DNA from: Candidatus Saganbacteria bacterium
Lineage (GTDB): Bacteria > Margulisbacteria > WOR-1 > XYC2-FULL-46-14 > WPAF01
Length of the DNA stretch: 36,741 nucleotides
Direction of reading: 5' to 3'
Assembly: GCA_009772965.1 (NCBI GenBank)
Contig: WPAF01000013.1
Location: forward strand, 1 to 36,741
In this document: positions 1 to 6,334 of the stretch, piece by piece
Position numbering within the stretch: the first letter of the stretch is position 1
Layout: the number at the start of each line of letters is the position of its first letter
Notes under the pieces: model-generated
What the model saw: only the letters and a program-made list of their open reading frames with translations
What the model was told of the DNA's origin: nothing
Databases searched by the model: none
Made by a program: the position numbers and the translations under genes

Positions 1-110
1 TTTGTCCATCAACCATATTTATATCACAATCCCTTTCATGAGTCCAGTCCTATTCGATCTTCTTCTTTACTTGGCACTTCAATAACTCTGAATAGTTACC
101 GAAATGGCAC

Positions 111-140
111 TTGACAGAGTTTGTTACTATGTTTTATAAT
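111..140 (+). promoter_or_regulatory. Sigma-70-type promoter of the short leader RNA
   Basis: A perfect TTGACA box at 111-116 and a perfect TATAAT box at 135-140 are separated by 18 bp. The predicted start is near 147, just ahead of a GGAA-tetraloop hairpin and an intrinsic terminator. Confidence 0.7.
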
Positions 141-146
141 TAAGCT

Positions 147-244
147 GGTTTCAATAGGACTTGGCCGGAAGGCCAATAAAGTTTCAGGTAAAAACCCGAA
201 CTTTATCTTGGACAAATGACAGGGTAAAGTTCGGGTTTTGTTTT
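147..244 (+). ncRNA. Putative short RNA or attenuated leader of about 98 nt
   Basis: This stretch is bounded by a consensus promoter (111-140) and a strong intrinsic terminator (191-244). It contains a hairpin with stem TTGGCC/GGCCAA and a GGAA loop at 161-176, followed by the terminator. It has no convincing ORF. It could be a free-standing small RNA of the element, or a terminating leader controlling the SpoVG-like gene that begins 66 bp further on. I could not match it to a riboswitch or ribozyme consensus I know. Confidence 0.45.
191..244 (+). terminator. Intrinsic terminator
   Basis: A perfect 15-bp inverted repeat (191-205 with 225-239, core CCCGAACTTTA) encloses a 19-nt loop. The right arm ends in TTTT and is followed by GTTTT. 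It would stop transcription from the promoter at 111-140 or from genes to the left of the window. Confidence 0.75.
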
Positions 245-309
245 ATCCCCTCCCATAACCTTACCTCGCGGACAAGAAAAATATTCCTTTGAATAAAGTG
301 AGGAAAGAT

Positions 310-612
310 ATGTCCGAAAGCATTGAAATATCAGAAGTCCAAATTAAATTTATCCCACCCCATGATGGCCTCGTCGGGTTTTGCTCATGTGTAATAAATG
401 ACCAGCTAAAAATTGCAAATATTGCCATTTATAATCGGATAAATGGCGGCTTTCGGCTTGTTTTCCCTACTAAAAAATTGAAAAATGGCCAAAACATCCC
501 TTGCCTCCATCCTATAAATGAAGAATCAGGCAAAGCTATTGAGGATGCCATATTTAAAAAATTCACAGAATTATGTGATGAAGGAAGTGATTTGTCATGG
601 GCGAAAAATTAA
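310..612 (+). CDS. SpoVG-family protein of the mobile element
   Basis: The 100-residue product fits the SpoVG family of small nucleic-acid-binding regulators. It has an IKF...G strand at the N terminus, a central FRLVFPTKK segment matching the family's 'G-F-x-x-x-P-S/T-K' core, and a HPIN segment followed by a helix with AIFKKF near the C terminus. Phage and satellite elements often carry such copies beside replication genes. I chose ATG 310 because AGGAAAG lies just upstream; an in-frame TTG at 289 has no good ribosome site. It overlaps the next gene by 16 nt, suggesting co-transcription. The family is fairly clear, but the role in this element is unknown; regulation of replication or transcription is only an inference. 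Confidence 0.7.
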   Translation: MSESIEISEVQIKFIPPHDGLVGFCSCVINDQLKIANIAIYNRINGGFRLVFPTKKLKNGQNIPCLHPINEESGKAIEDAIFKKFTELCDEGSDLSWAKN

Positions 613-3206
613 CAGCAAAAGAAATAAACGAGACAGTCGAAGAGATGAGAAAAGTATTTTGCGTAGAATCTGATTCAGATACAAAGAAAGAAGCTGAACA
701 TTTTCAAGAAAAGGTAAAAAGTAAAATTCCGATTCAGCTACAAAAAGAGGGCTTCGGGTTCGTTAAGTTGAAACAAAGATCGAAAACTCCCTTTGAGCGG
801 CGCTGGCAAGATAATCCTTATTCCTACCGAGATATTCAGCCGTGGATCGATGAGGGTTGCAATTATGGCGTGCTGGGTGGGTACGGAGATTTAATCATCA
901 TCGATGCCGACACACCGGAGTTAAGTCAGCTCATTAAAGATAAATTGCCGAGCACTTTTACCATTAAGTCCCCTAAGAAGGGCTATCATTATTATTACTT
1001 TTGTAAGGACATTAAAAAAAAGATTGTATTAACGAAAGACACGCCGGGGAAGAAGGACGATCACTTCGGGGAGATCGTCACTAAAGGCTCGCAGGTTGTA
1101 GCCCCCGGATCAATTCACCCGGACACCGGCACGGCATACGAGGTATATAAAGACCTTGAAATCGCAGAGGTCAGTCGGGAGTTAATCTTTTCAGAGCTTG
1201 TGGAATACATTCCGATTGAGTTCCCCCAAAAAGACGCTGAAACTGAAATTAAGAATATTAACATCGTTGATGTCCTAAATAAAAAAGAGATTCAGCTTCA
1301 CAGGGTCGGAAGCCAGCTTGTTTGTGGTCATCCGGTGCATGGCTCAACGAATAACAGTAATTTTGTGGTTCACCCGGAGAAGAACGTTTGGCATTGTTTC
1401 AGGTGCCAGACCGGTGGCGGTGCATTGTCGCTGATTGCGGTATTGGAAGGCGTGATTCAGTGCCATGAAGCGGCGGCTGGTGGGCTTCGTGGTTATAAGT
1501 TTACCAAGACACTACAGCTCGCAAAGGATATTTACGGCTTTGATGTGAAGGCAAAGCCTTTAAGTCAGGCCGAGACGATCCTCTCCGAAGATGGAATAGC
1601 CTCTCTTGGGGCAAGAATAAAAGCAATTCCAACGGATACCGCACCGGTTAAAATCCCCGTCCTGCTTGATCCTATCCTAAAAGAGATCGCCGGTTTTAAC
1701 AACGCTCAAGGCGATGCCCTCTTAAAGCACACAATCAAAGAGCATTTCGGATTTACCAATGATGACCTTAAAAGCTACGAAAAGGTTTTGAAAGGCTACC
1801 GCAAGGAGCCTAAAGACGATGATGCCCGGAAGTCTTTAAGCAAGGCTGAGCTTATCGAAAAACTGCATGATGAGCAAGGCAATATGACGATTCACCCGGC
1901 GCAGGATTATACTGACGGCATGATGGTTTTCACAGTAAAAGTTAAGGATATACCCTGCCTTATCACGTCTGATAGGCGTTTATTCGCTCTTACGGACGCC
2001 TCGCAAGAAGGGTTTGTCATAAAACACGACACCGTGGACACTGCCCGTTTTTCGGCAAAGGGCGTTACTGCCTTTCTGGATGGCAAATATGGGGTCAGTA
2101 TCACGACCCTCTACGAGAAGATTTACGGCTATGTGAGGCGGTTTGTCCATTTCACGGACGAATTGTATTTGAGCTTTATCACACTCTGGGTCATGGGATC
2201 ATACCTTTTTATGATATTCCGTTATTACCCTTATGTTTGGTTGAACGCCGAGAAAGCATCCGGCAAGACGCTCTTGATGGAAGTTCTATCTGAAATCGCC
2301 TTTAACGGTGAGCTTATTACCAATCCCACGGAGTCGGTCATCTTCAGGGACATATCAAATAATCTCACAACGATGTTTATTGATGAGGTTGAACAGTTAC
2401 GCAAGCGTGACAGGGACACTTACGGCTCGCTAATCAGCCTTCTAAATGCCGGGTTTAATAAGGCGGGTGTGGTCAAGCGGGTAGAAAGCACCGGTCAGGG
2501 TGGTTTTGTGGTTAAGCCGTATAGCGCTTATTCGCCCAAGATGTTTGCCGGTATCAGCGAAATTGATGATGTCTTACAGGATCGCACTGTCCGCATTCCG
2601 CTCTTACGCAAAAAAGATGATGAAACGACACATCGTTATAAAGGCACGCCGGAAATATTGAAGCTTCAACAGAGCATCCGGGACGACCTTTATGTCTTTG
2701 CCCTCACCCATGGCAAGGACTTGGCGGAGTTTTACCACAAAGAGGGCTCGGACGCAATAAAAGGCCTAAGTCATCTCAATAACCGCGAGCTGGATATATG
2801 GGAGCCGCTGTTTTTGCTTGCTAATGTCATTGATTCGCAGGCTGAAAATACCAAGCTAACCGACATAATGGAGGCGTTAAGCAAAAAGTCCGTTGAGGAA
2901 AAACAGTCAGACAACGTTTCGCAGAACGAGACCTATAAACTGCTTAACGTAGTTAAGGTGATGATTGATGAGCTTTCTGCTATTCAGACGGATGGCAACA
3001 TCAAGGTTTTTGACGCTCAGGCGGTGCTTAACTATTTCAAGGCGAATGAGGATTTTGACTGGATACAGAAAACGAACGTCCTCACCCGCAGGCTTAAGAA
3101 AGTCAATGTCAGATCGGAACAGAGGCGTATATCAGGAGAAAAGAAGCGAGCATACGTCATGGACACCACGGAGTTTCAAGACCTATGCGAGAGGTTCAAG
3201 ATATAA
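597..3206 (+). CDS. Primase-polymerase / CHC2-like zinc finger / superfamily 3-like helicase, replication protein
   Basis: The 869-residue protein combines the parts of a self-contained replication initiator. Residues about 50-205 match the bifunctional DNA primase/polymerase (prim-pol) N-terminal family: a catalytic DAD at 103-105, a SPKKGYHYYY segment at 125-134 and a VVAPGSIHPDTG loop. Residues about 236-285 form a CHC2-like zinc finger with C243, H248, C267 and C270. A helicase core has a Walker A-type loop AEKASGKT (551-558), a Walker B FIDE (594-597) and a downstream polar motif with arginines near QDRTVRIPLL. AAGGAAG at 581-587 supports the ATG at 597. The gene precedes an iteron-like stretch that may be its origin. 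Prim-pol and ATPase calls are strong; exact helicase family is inferred. Confidence 0.88.
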   Translation: MGEKLTAKEINETVEEMRKVFCVESDSDTKKEAEHFQEKVKSKIPIQLQKEGFGFVKLKQRSKTPFERRWQDNPYSYRDIQPWIDEGCNYGVLGGYGDLIIIDADTPELSQLIKDKLPSTFTIKSPKKGYHYYYFCKDIKKKIVLTKDTPGKKDDHFGEIVTKGSQVVAPGSIHPDTGTAYEVYKDLEIAEVSRELIFSELVEYIPIEFPQKDAETEIKNINIVDVLNKKEIQLHRVGSQLVCGHPVHGSTNNSNFVVHPEKNVWHCFRCQTGGGALSLIAVLEGVIQCHEAAAGGLRGYKFTKTLQLAKDIYGFDVKAKPLSQAETILSEDGIASLGARIKAIPTDTAPVKIPVLLDPILKEIAGFNNAQGDALLKHTIKEHFGFTNDDLKSYEKVLKGYRKEPKDDDARKSLSKAELIEKLHDEQGNMTIHPAQDYTDGMMVFTVKVKDIPCLITSDRRLFALTDASQEGFVIKHDTVDTARFSAKGVTAFLDGKYGVSITTLYEKIYGYVRRFVHFTDELYLSFITLWVMGSYLFMIFRYYPYVWLNAEKASGKTLLMEVLSEIAFNGELITNPTESVIFRDISNNLTTMFIDEVEQLRKRDRDTYGSLISLLNAGFNKAGVVKRVESTGQGGFVVKPYSAYSPKMFAGISEIDDVLQDRTVRIPLLRKKDDETTHRYKGTPEILKLQQSIRDDLYVFALTHGKDLAEFYHKEGSDAIKGLSHLNNRELDIWEPLFLLANVIDSQAENTKLTDIMEALSKKSVEEKQSDNVSQNETYKLLNVVKVMIDELSAIQTDGNIKVFDAQAVLNYFKANEDFDWIQKTNVLTRRLKKVNVRSEQRRISGEKKRAYVMDTTEFQDLCERFKI

Positions 3207-3246
3207 GGGTAACAAAAAATGGGCTCTTGTATCAGGTGGTAAATAA

Positions 3247-3410
3247 TTTTAAGGCTTTAAGGCAGATAGTAGTTTTCCATTTGTTTTCAACGAATTCTGA
3301 CGCCTTGAATAGGATTAAAAGCTTTAGGCAGTTTCAAGACATATTTTAAGGCGGTGAAAGCGCCTGTTTTACGAGGGATTAGGCTTAAACGCCTTAAAGT
3401 CTTAAATAAT
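3247..3410 (+). other. Candidate replication origin with iteron-like TTAAGGC repeats
   Basis: The gap between the primase/helicase gene and terS holds repeated copies of a TTTAAGGC(G) word: direct at 3247-3255, 3256-3263 and 3344-3353, a variant CTTTAGGCAG at 3322-3331, and reverse copies CGCCTTGAA at 3301-3309 and ACGCCTTAAAG near 3388-3399. The stretch is otherwise AT-rich. Iterons beside a primase-helicase gene are typical of phage, satellite and plasmid origins, so an origin is plausible. Operator repeats for terS are the alternative. Confidence 0.45.
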
Positions 3411-3428
3411 ATAGGAGGTAAATATAAT

Positions 3429-3851
3429 ATGACATATTCTGAAGACATTAAAAATAGAGCGTTTTGCGAATACTGTAATACTGGTTCACTAACACAAGCT
3501 AAAAACAGGCTTATGGTCGAAGGAATCAAAATTAGCGAGAAAACACTATCCGAATGGCGGGAAAGATACAACTGGGACGAGCTCAAAGGGGAAGAACAAC
3601 AGAAAACCTCCGAAAAACTTACCGAAAAGGTAAGCGATTTTAAGGCTGATAGAATCGCCAAGTATACGGAGTTCAGGAGTTGGCTCGAAGAAATCGTCAA
3701 GTCCGTCCCTCCGTCAAGCCTTGAGGGGGTTTCCAAGGTAATCATGGAGATTGATAAGCAGATTTTACTATTGCGAGGCGAGGCCACCGATAAAAGAACA
3801 GAAGAGATTGAGGTTAAATGGAGCCATGGTGAAAATAACGATCCCATATAG
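3429..3851 (+). CDS. Terminase small subunit-like protein (TerS)
   Basis: The 140-residue product has an N-terminal helix-turn-helix (residues about 5-45: ...YCNTGSLTQAKNRL, then KTLSEWRERYNW), a charged helical middle and a C-terminal helix. This fits the small DNA-recognising subunit of phage terminases, which binds the packaging site and loads the large subunit. The ATG at 3429 is preceded by a full AGGAGG at 3413-3418; an upstream in-frame codon at 3354 has no such site. Its 3' end overlaps the TerL gene by 26 nt, the usual terS-terL arrangement. The sequence alone would be ambiguous among HTH proteins; position makes the call. Confidence 0.7.
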   Translation: MTYSEDIKNRAFCEYCNTGSLTQAKNRLMVEGIKISEKTLSEWRERYNWDELKGEEQQKTSEKLTEKVSDFKADRIAKYTEFRSWLEEIVKSVPPSSLEGVSKVIMEIDKQILLLRGEATDKRTEEIEVKWSHGENNDPI

Positions 3852-5205
3852 CCCCCATCACTACCAAGCATTATTTCATGGGTGTCCGGTTCGCCACCGA
3901 GCGTTAATAGCTGGCGTACGCGGCGGCAAGACCGTGGCCGGAGCTAACGAGGCTATAAGGCTAAGTTTGTCAAAACCAAGGCAATTCGGGTGGATAATTG
4001 CCCCAACTTACCCGATGCTAACAGTTGCCCGTGACGAGCTTTTTAAATGGCTGCCAAAAGAAGTAGTAAAAAGCCATAATAAAACCGAGAAAAGGTTGAC
4101 CCTTATAAATGGAACGACAATCGAATTCAAATCCGCTGATGATCCTGATAGTTTGCGCGGAAGAGGATTAAATTTTGCGTGGATCGATGAGGGGGCGTAT
4201 ATCAGCGAGAACGCTTGGCGCGTCATTTACACACGGCTTGCAGACCGGCAAGGGCGGGCTTTTATTACAACTACGCCGAAAGGCAAAAACTGGATTTTTG
4301 ATTTTTTTAAGAAAGCCGAGAAATTCCCAGATGAATATGCCGCTATATTTTTCAAAAGTGTTGATAATCCCTATTTCCCCCCGGAAGAGATTGACAAAGC
4401 AAAGGCGGAATTGCCGAGCCTATATTTTAATCAGGAATATTGTGCGGACTTTATAGATGAACTCGGCTGGTTCAGGTACGAATGGTTAGCGCAATGTTTC
4501 GACGAGTCCCTGTGCTTACAAGACAGAGACACGAGAGGACTAAAAACTTTTCAGGGGGTTGACCTGGCTCTTTCTGCCGATGGGGATTACTTCGTTATTG
4601 TTACCTTAGGCATTGACGAGGGCGAGAACCGAATAATCCTCGATATATTCCGCAAAAAAGGATTGAGTCCCAAAGCCTTGAGGGAAGCCATAATTGAGAG
4701 GGCAAAAGCTTTTAAGCCCCGCCTCATTTTCGTTGAAAATAATGCCTTCCAAGATAGTATCCGCCAAGACCTTGTAGAGATGACATCTCTTCCAATTAAG
4801 GGCTTTACGACAGGTAAACAGAAAGCTGATCCGACTTTTGGGGTTCCGAGCCTTTCCATTCTTTTTGAAAATAAAAAAATCAAGATTCCAAGAGGGGATA
4901 AAAGGTCTATTGAACTGACAGATGTACTGGTCGATGAGCTTTTACGTTATCCATCAGCCCACACCGGAGATGTTCTGATGGCTTTGTGGTTTGCAAATGA
5001 GGCGGTAAGAGGTAAAGGTAGAAGCTTATTTTTATGGGTAGAACCCGAACCTGTGCAAACCATTGAAATGCCACCGGCAAGCCAGCCAGCAAAAACAATT
5101 AAGCAATTACATGAAGAAGAAAGGATAGGATTAAAAAGCGGTAAATTAAGGCAGAGCGATCTTATCAGCGGTTTCCCTGATCGAATATTATATGGGTTTT
5201 ATTAA
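3826..5205 (+). CDS. Terminase large subunit (TerL), packaging ATPase-nuclease
   Basis: The 459-residue protein is a phage DNA-packaging motor. Walker A is AGVRGGKT (residues 29-36), Walker B is FAWIDE (117-122), and the coupling motif is ITTTPKG (147-153). The RNase H-like nuclease half shows GVDLA with D246, D252/D254 in ADGD, VEN with E304, and a late acidic GD at 381-382. Length is normal for the family. ATG 3826 was chosen because homologous proteins begin shortly before the H-x-x-Q adenine-binding segment (HHYQ, 11-14) and because it gives the expected overlap with terS. No portal gene follows; the next gene is a RusA-like resolvase. Substrates would be concatemeric element or helper DNA. 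Confidence 0.9.
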   Translation: MVKITIPYSPHHYQALFHGCPVRHRALIAGVRGGKTVAGANEAIRLSLSKPRQFGWIIAPTYPMLTVARDELFKWLPKEVVKSHNKTEKRLTLINGTTIEFKSADDPDSLRGRGLNFAWIDEGAYISENAWRVIYTRLADRQGRAFITTTPKGKNWIFDFFKKAEKFPDEYAAIFFKSVDNPYFPPEEIDKAKAELPSLYFNQEYCADFIDELGWFRYEWLAQCFDESLCLQDRDTRGLKTFQGVDLALSADGDYFVIVTLGIDEGENRIILDIFRKKGLSPKALREAIIERAKAFKPRLIFVENNAFQDSIRQDLVEMTSLPIKGFTTGKQKADPTFGVPSLSILFENKKIKIPRGDKRSIELTDVLVDELLRYPSAHTGDVLMALWFANEAVRGKGRSLFLWVEPEPVQTIEMPPASQPAKTIKQLHEEERIGLKSGKLRQSDLISGFPDRILYGFY

Positions 5206-5206
5206 A

Positions 5207-5557
5207 ATGATTGAATTTACTGTAAATGGAGATATTCCGTCAATTAAAAATACCCTACGGGTGGGTAAAGGCGGGGTGTTTTTCCATAGGGGCGACGGGG
5301 TAAGGAAATACAAAAAGCTGTTTTTAGCACAGTGCCCAGTATGGGCAAAACAAAACCTTGCAGGCAAGCTGGCTGTCGAGCTTAAAATATATAAAAAAGA
5401 TAACCGCAAAGATGGCTGCAATTTGTCTGGTACTGTTTACGATGCGCTTCAATTTTCCGGCGTTATAAAAAATGACCGCAGCCTCGTTGAAAGGCATGAA
5501 TTTGATTACATCGACAAAGGCAACCCCCGCCTTGAAGTTAAGTTATGGGGGATTTAG
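5207..5557 (+). CDS. RusA-like Holliday junction resolvase
   Basis: The 116-residue product matches RusA-type endonucleases, which resolve four-way junctions formed during phage replication and recombination. The N terminus has a V-x-G-x-x-P-S-x-K-N strand (VNGDIPSIKN). The catalytic half reads RKDGCNL followed by YDALQFSGVIKNDRSL, the family's D-x-x-N ... D-x-L ... G-x-x-x-x-D pattern. ATG 5207 follows the TerL stop by one base and puts the conserved strand at residue 6; an ATG at 5192 inside terL is a less likely start. Resolvases normally sit with replication genes before terS, so its place after TerL, where a portal gene is expected, is unusual. Confidence 0.8.
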   Translation: MIEFTVNGDIPSIKNTLRVGKGGVFFHRGDGVRKYKKLFLAQCPVWAKQNLAGKLAVELKIYKKDNRKDGCNLSGTVYDALQFSGVIKNDRSLVERHEFDYIDKGNPRLEVKLWGI

Positions 5558-5580
5558 TAAGCTGGAGGATTTTATGAAAA

Positions 5581-5778
5581 TTGGAAGAGATTTTGACTAA
5601 ACAAGAATTGGCTGAATTTTTAAGGGTCGAATTAAAGACCGTAAACTATCTGGTTTACTCGAAACAGATTCCGAGGTTCAAATGTGGGCGGGAATATCGT
5701 TTCCTTAGGTCGGAGATAATGCGGTGGATCATGGGCAGAATGGACGGAAAATGGCACGAATTGTTAGACAATCGTTAG
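5581..5778 (+). CDS. Excisionase-like helix-turn-helix protein
   Basis: The 65-residue product is a MerR/AlpA-type 'helix-turn-helix 17' or excisionase-family DNA-binding protein: LTKQELAEFLRVELKTVNYLV forms the HTH and IPRFKCGREYRFLRSEIMRWI the wing and second helix. Such proteins bend DNA at att sites and steer the integrase towards excision. The only in-frame start is TTG 5581, 12 nt beyond a strong GGAGGA (5564-5569). That site is better placed for an ATG at 5574, which opens a different frame with a stop after eight codons; one fewer A in the run at 5577-5580 would join it to this frame. Either a real TTG start, a frameshift, or slippage explains this. Confidence 0.75.
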   Translation: MEEILTKQELAEFLRVELKTVNYLVYSKQIPRFKCGREYRFLRSEIMRWIMGRMDGKWHELLDNR

Positions 5779-5834
5779 AAGATTACGACTATATGTGCGA
5801 AATATTGGAAAAGATAGGCAAAAAATATGAGTAA
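5751..5834 (+). CDS. Possible 27-residue miniprotein
   Basis: An ATG at 5751 inside the end of the excisionase gene opens a 27-codon ORF, rich in charged residues and starting MARIVRQSLEDY. It overlaps the next small ORF by 8 nt (ATGAGTAA). Its VRQSL segment comes from a DNA repeat that also encodes part of the integrase tail. No function is recognisable, and it may only be a by-product of the repeat. Confidence 0.25.
   Translation: MARIVRQSLEDYDYMCEILEKIGKKYE
5763..5779 (+). repeat. 17-bp repeat GTTAGACAATCGTTAGA, copy 1 (third, 12-bp copy at 5916)
   Basis: The word is identical to that at 7416-7432. A shorter copy, GTTAGACAATCG, lies at 5916-5927 region and forms an inverted pair GACAATCG/CGATTGTC with 5941-5948. 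The repeats fall in different reading frames of the excisionase gene, a small ORF and the integrase gene, so they were kept as DNA rather than as protein. Candidate arm-type binding sites for integrase or excisionase. Confidence 0.5.
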
Positions 5835-5952
5835 GCCAACGGTTAGGGCAACCGTCCGTATCTATTTTAAGAGATCATCGGTGGAAACTTTTAAAGCTTT
5901 GGCGATTGAGCTCATGTTAGACAATCGTGGTTCCTTATATCGATTGTCGTAG
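5827..5952 (+). CDS. Possible 41-residue ribbon-helix-helix-like miniprotein
   Basis: The ORF encodes MSKPTVRATVRIYFKR followed by a short helix (SVETFKALAIEL). The strand of alternating residues and the following helix resemble half of a ribbon-helix-helix DNA-binding protein. It overlaps the preceding tiny ORF by ATGAGTAA, which would allow translational coupling. Its last 91 nt lie antisense to the end of the repressor gene, so transcription of both would interfere. Weakly supported. Confidence 0.3.
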   Translation: MSKPTVRATVRIYFKRSSVETFKALAIELMLDNRGSLYRLS

Positions 5953-6071
5953 AGGATCGATTGAAGAGTAGTAAGAGGGATTTTGGCTCTTCGAGCCAAT
6001 TCTGAATAAGTTATATTGCGGAGCTTGCAATAATGTTTAATGTTTTTAATGATATTTTGCTTGAGTGTCAT
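5862..6071 (-). CDS. XRE-family repressor of the element (CI-like)
   Basis: The 69-residue protein is almost entirely one Cro/CI-type helix-turn-helix domain: YSELARRAKIPLTTLQSILY (about residues 23-42) followed by IAKALKVSTDDLLK. It is transcribed against the rest of the element, as lysogeny repressors are. Its ATG at 6071 coincides with the predicted start of transcription (minus-strand -10 TAGAAT at 6078-6083), so the mRNA is probably leaderless, like lambda cI from PRM. The likely operators are the ACACGG repeats at 6090-6124. There is no C-terminal peptidase domain, so induction cannot work by LexA-like self-cleavage; an antirepressor or helper-phage protein is more likely (inference). 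Confidence 0.85.
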   Translation of the reverse strand: MTLKQNIIKNIKHYCKLRNITYSELARRAKIPLTTLQSILYDNRYKEPRLSNMSSIAKALKVSTDDLLK

Positions 6072-6077
6072 AGTAGA

Positions 6078-6127
6078 ATTCTAACATCTTACACGGTATT
6101 GACAATACACGGCTTACCGTGTATGAT
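6078..6127. promoter_or_regulatory. Divergent promoter-operator switch of the element
   Basis: Rightward: TTGACA at 6099-6104, 17-bp spacer, TATGAT at 6122-6127, start near 6134. Leftward: TTGTCA (minus strand, 6100-6105), 16-bp spacer, TAGAAT at 6078-6083, start near 6071. The two -35 boxes overlap. The rightward spacer holds a perfect palindrome, ATACACGG (6105-6112) with CCGTGTAT (6117-6124). The leftward spacer holds a single TACACGG half-site at 6090-6096. Repressor bound to the palindrome would cover the rightward promoter. Confidence 0.75.
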
Positions 6128-6133
6128 ATGTGC

Positions 6134-6334
6134 ATGAACTTAATAGAAATGGTTGACGAAGTAAATAAGGAAACTGAAAAACTGAATTCCGTTGCCAACT
6201 TAATCGCGGGATGCGACGAAGGGTTTGATAAAGAGATAAAAAATGGCCTTGTATGGCTCATTTCAGATTCAGCCGATAGGATTAAAGAGCTGGTAAATGA
6301 TTGTCAGAAAAAGAAGGTGAAAAAAGATGGATGA
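6134..6334 (+). CDS. Hypothetical 66-residue helical protein of the element
   Basis: I do not recognise this protein. It is short, acidic to neutral and predicted to be largely helical (MNLIEMVDEVNKETEKLN, later SDSADRIKELVNDC), ending in a lysine-rich tail. It is the first gene behind the rightward promoter and overlaps the integrase start by 8 nt, so the two are probably translated together. The in-frame GTG at 6119 and ATG at 6128 lie in or next to the -10 box; ATG 6134 falls exactly at the predicted transcription start, which would make the mRNA leaderless. ATG 6149 is the alternative. Its position suggests a role in early control or in integration. Confidence 0.6.
   Translation: MNLIEMVDEVNKETEKLNSVANLIAGCDEGFDKEIKNGLVWLISDSADRIKELVNDCQKKKVKKDG

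Noticed and set aside
147-244. Known riboswitch or self-cleaving ribozyme
   Set aside because: I compared the hairpins from memory with c-di-GMP, preQ1, fluoride, guanidine and hammerhead consensus features and found no match; left as an unnamed RNA.
1-290. Left attachment site of the element
   Set aside because: No stretch matches the tRNA-Ser 3' end (GGAGGAGGTGGGATTTGAAC in plus orientation), so the site was not called.
3287-3871. 194-codon minus-strand ORF opposite terS
   Set aside because: It is antisense to the terS gene and the iteron stretch, with no recognisable domain and no ribosome site worth noting.
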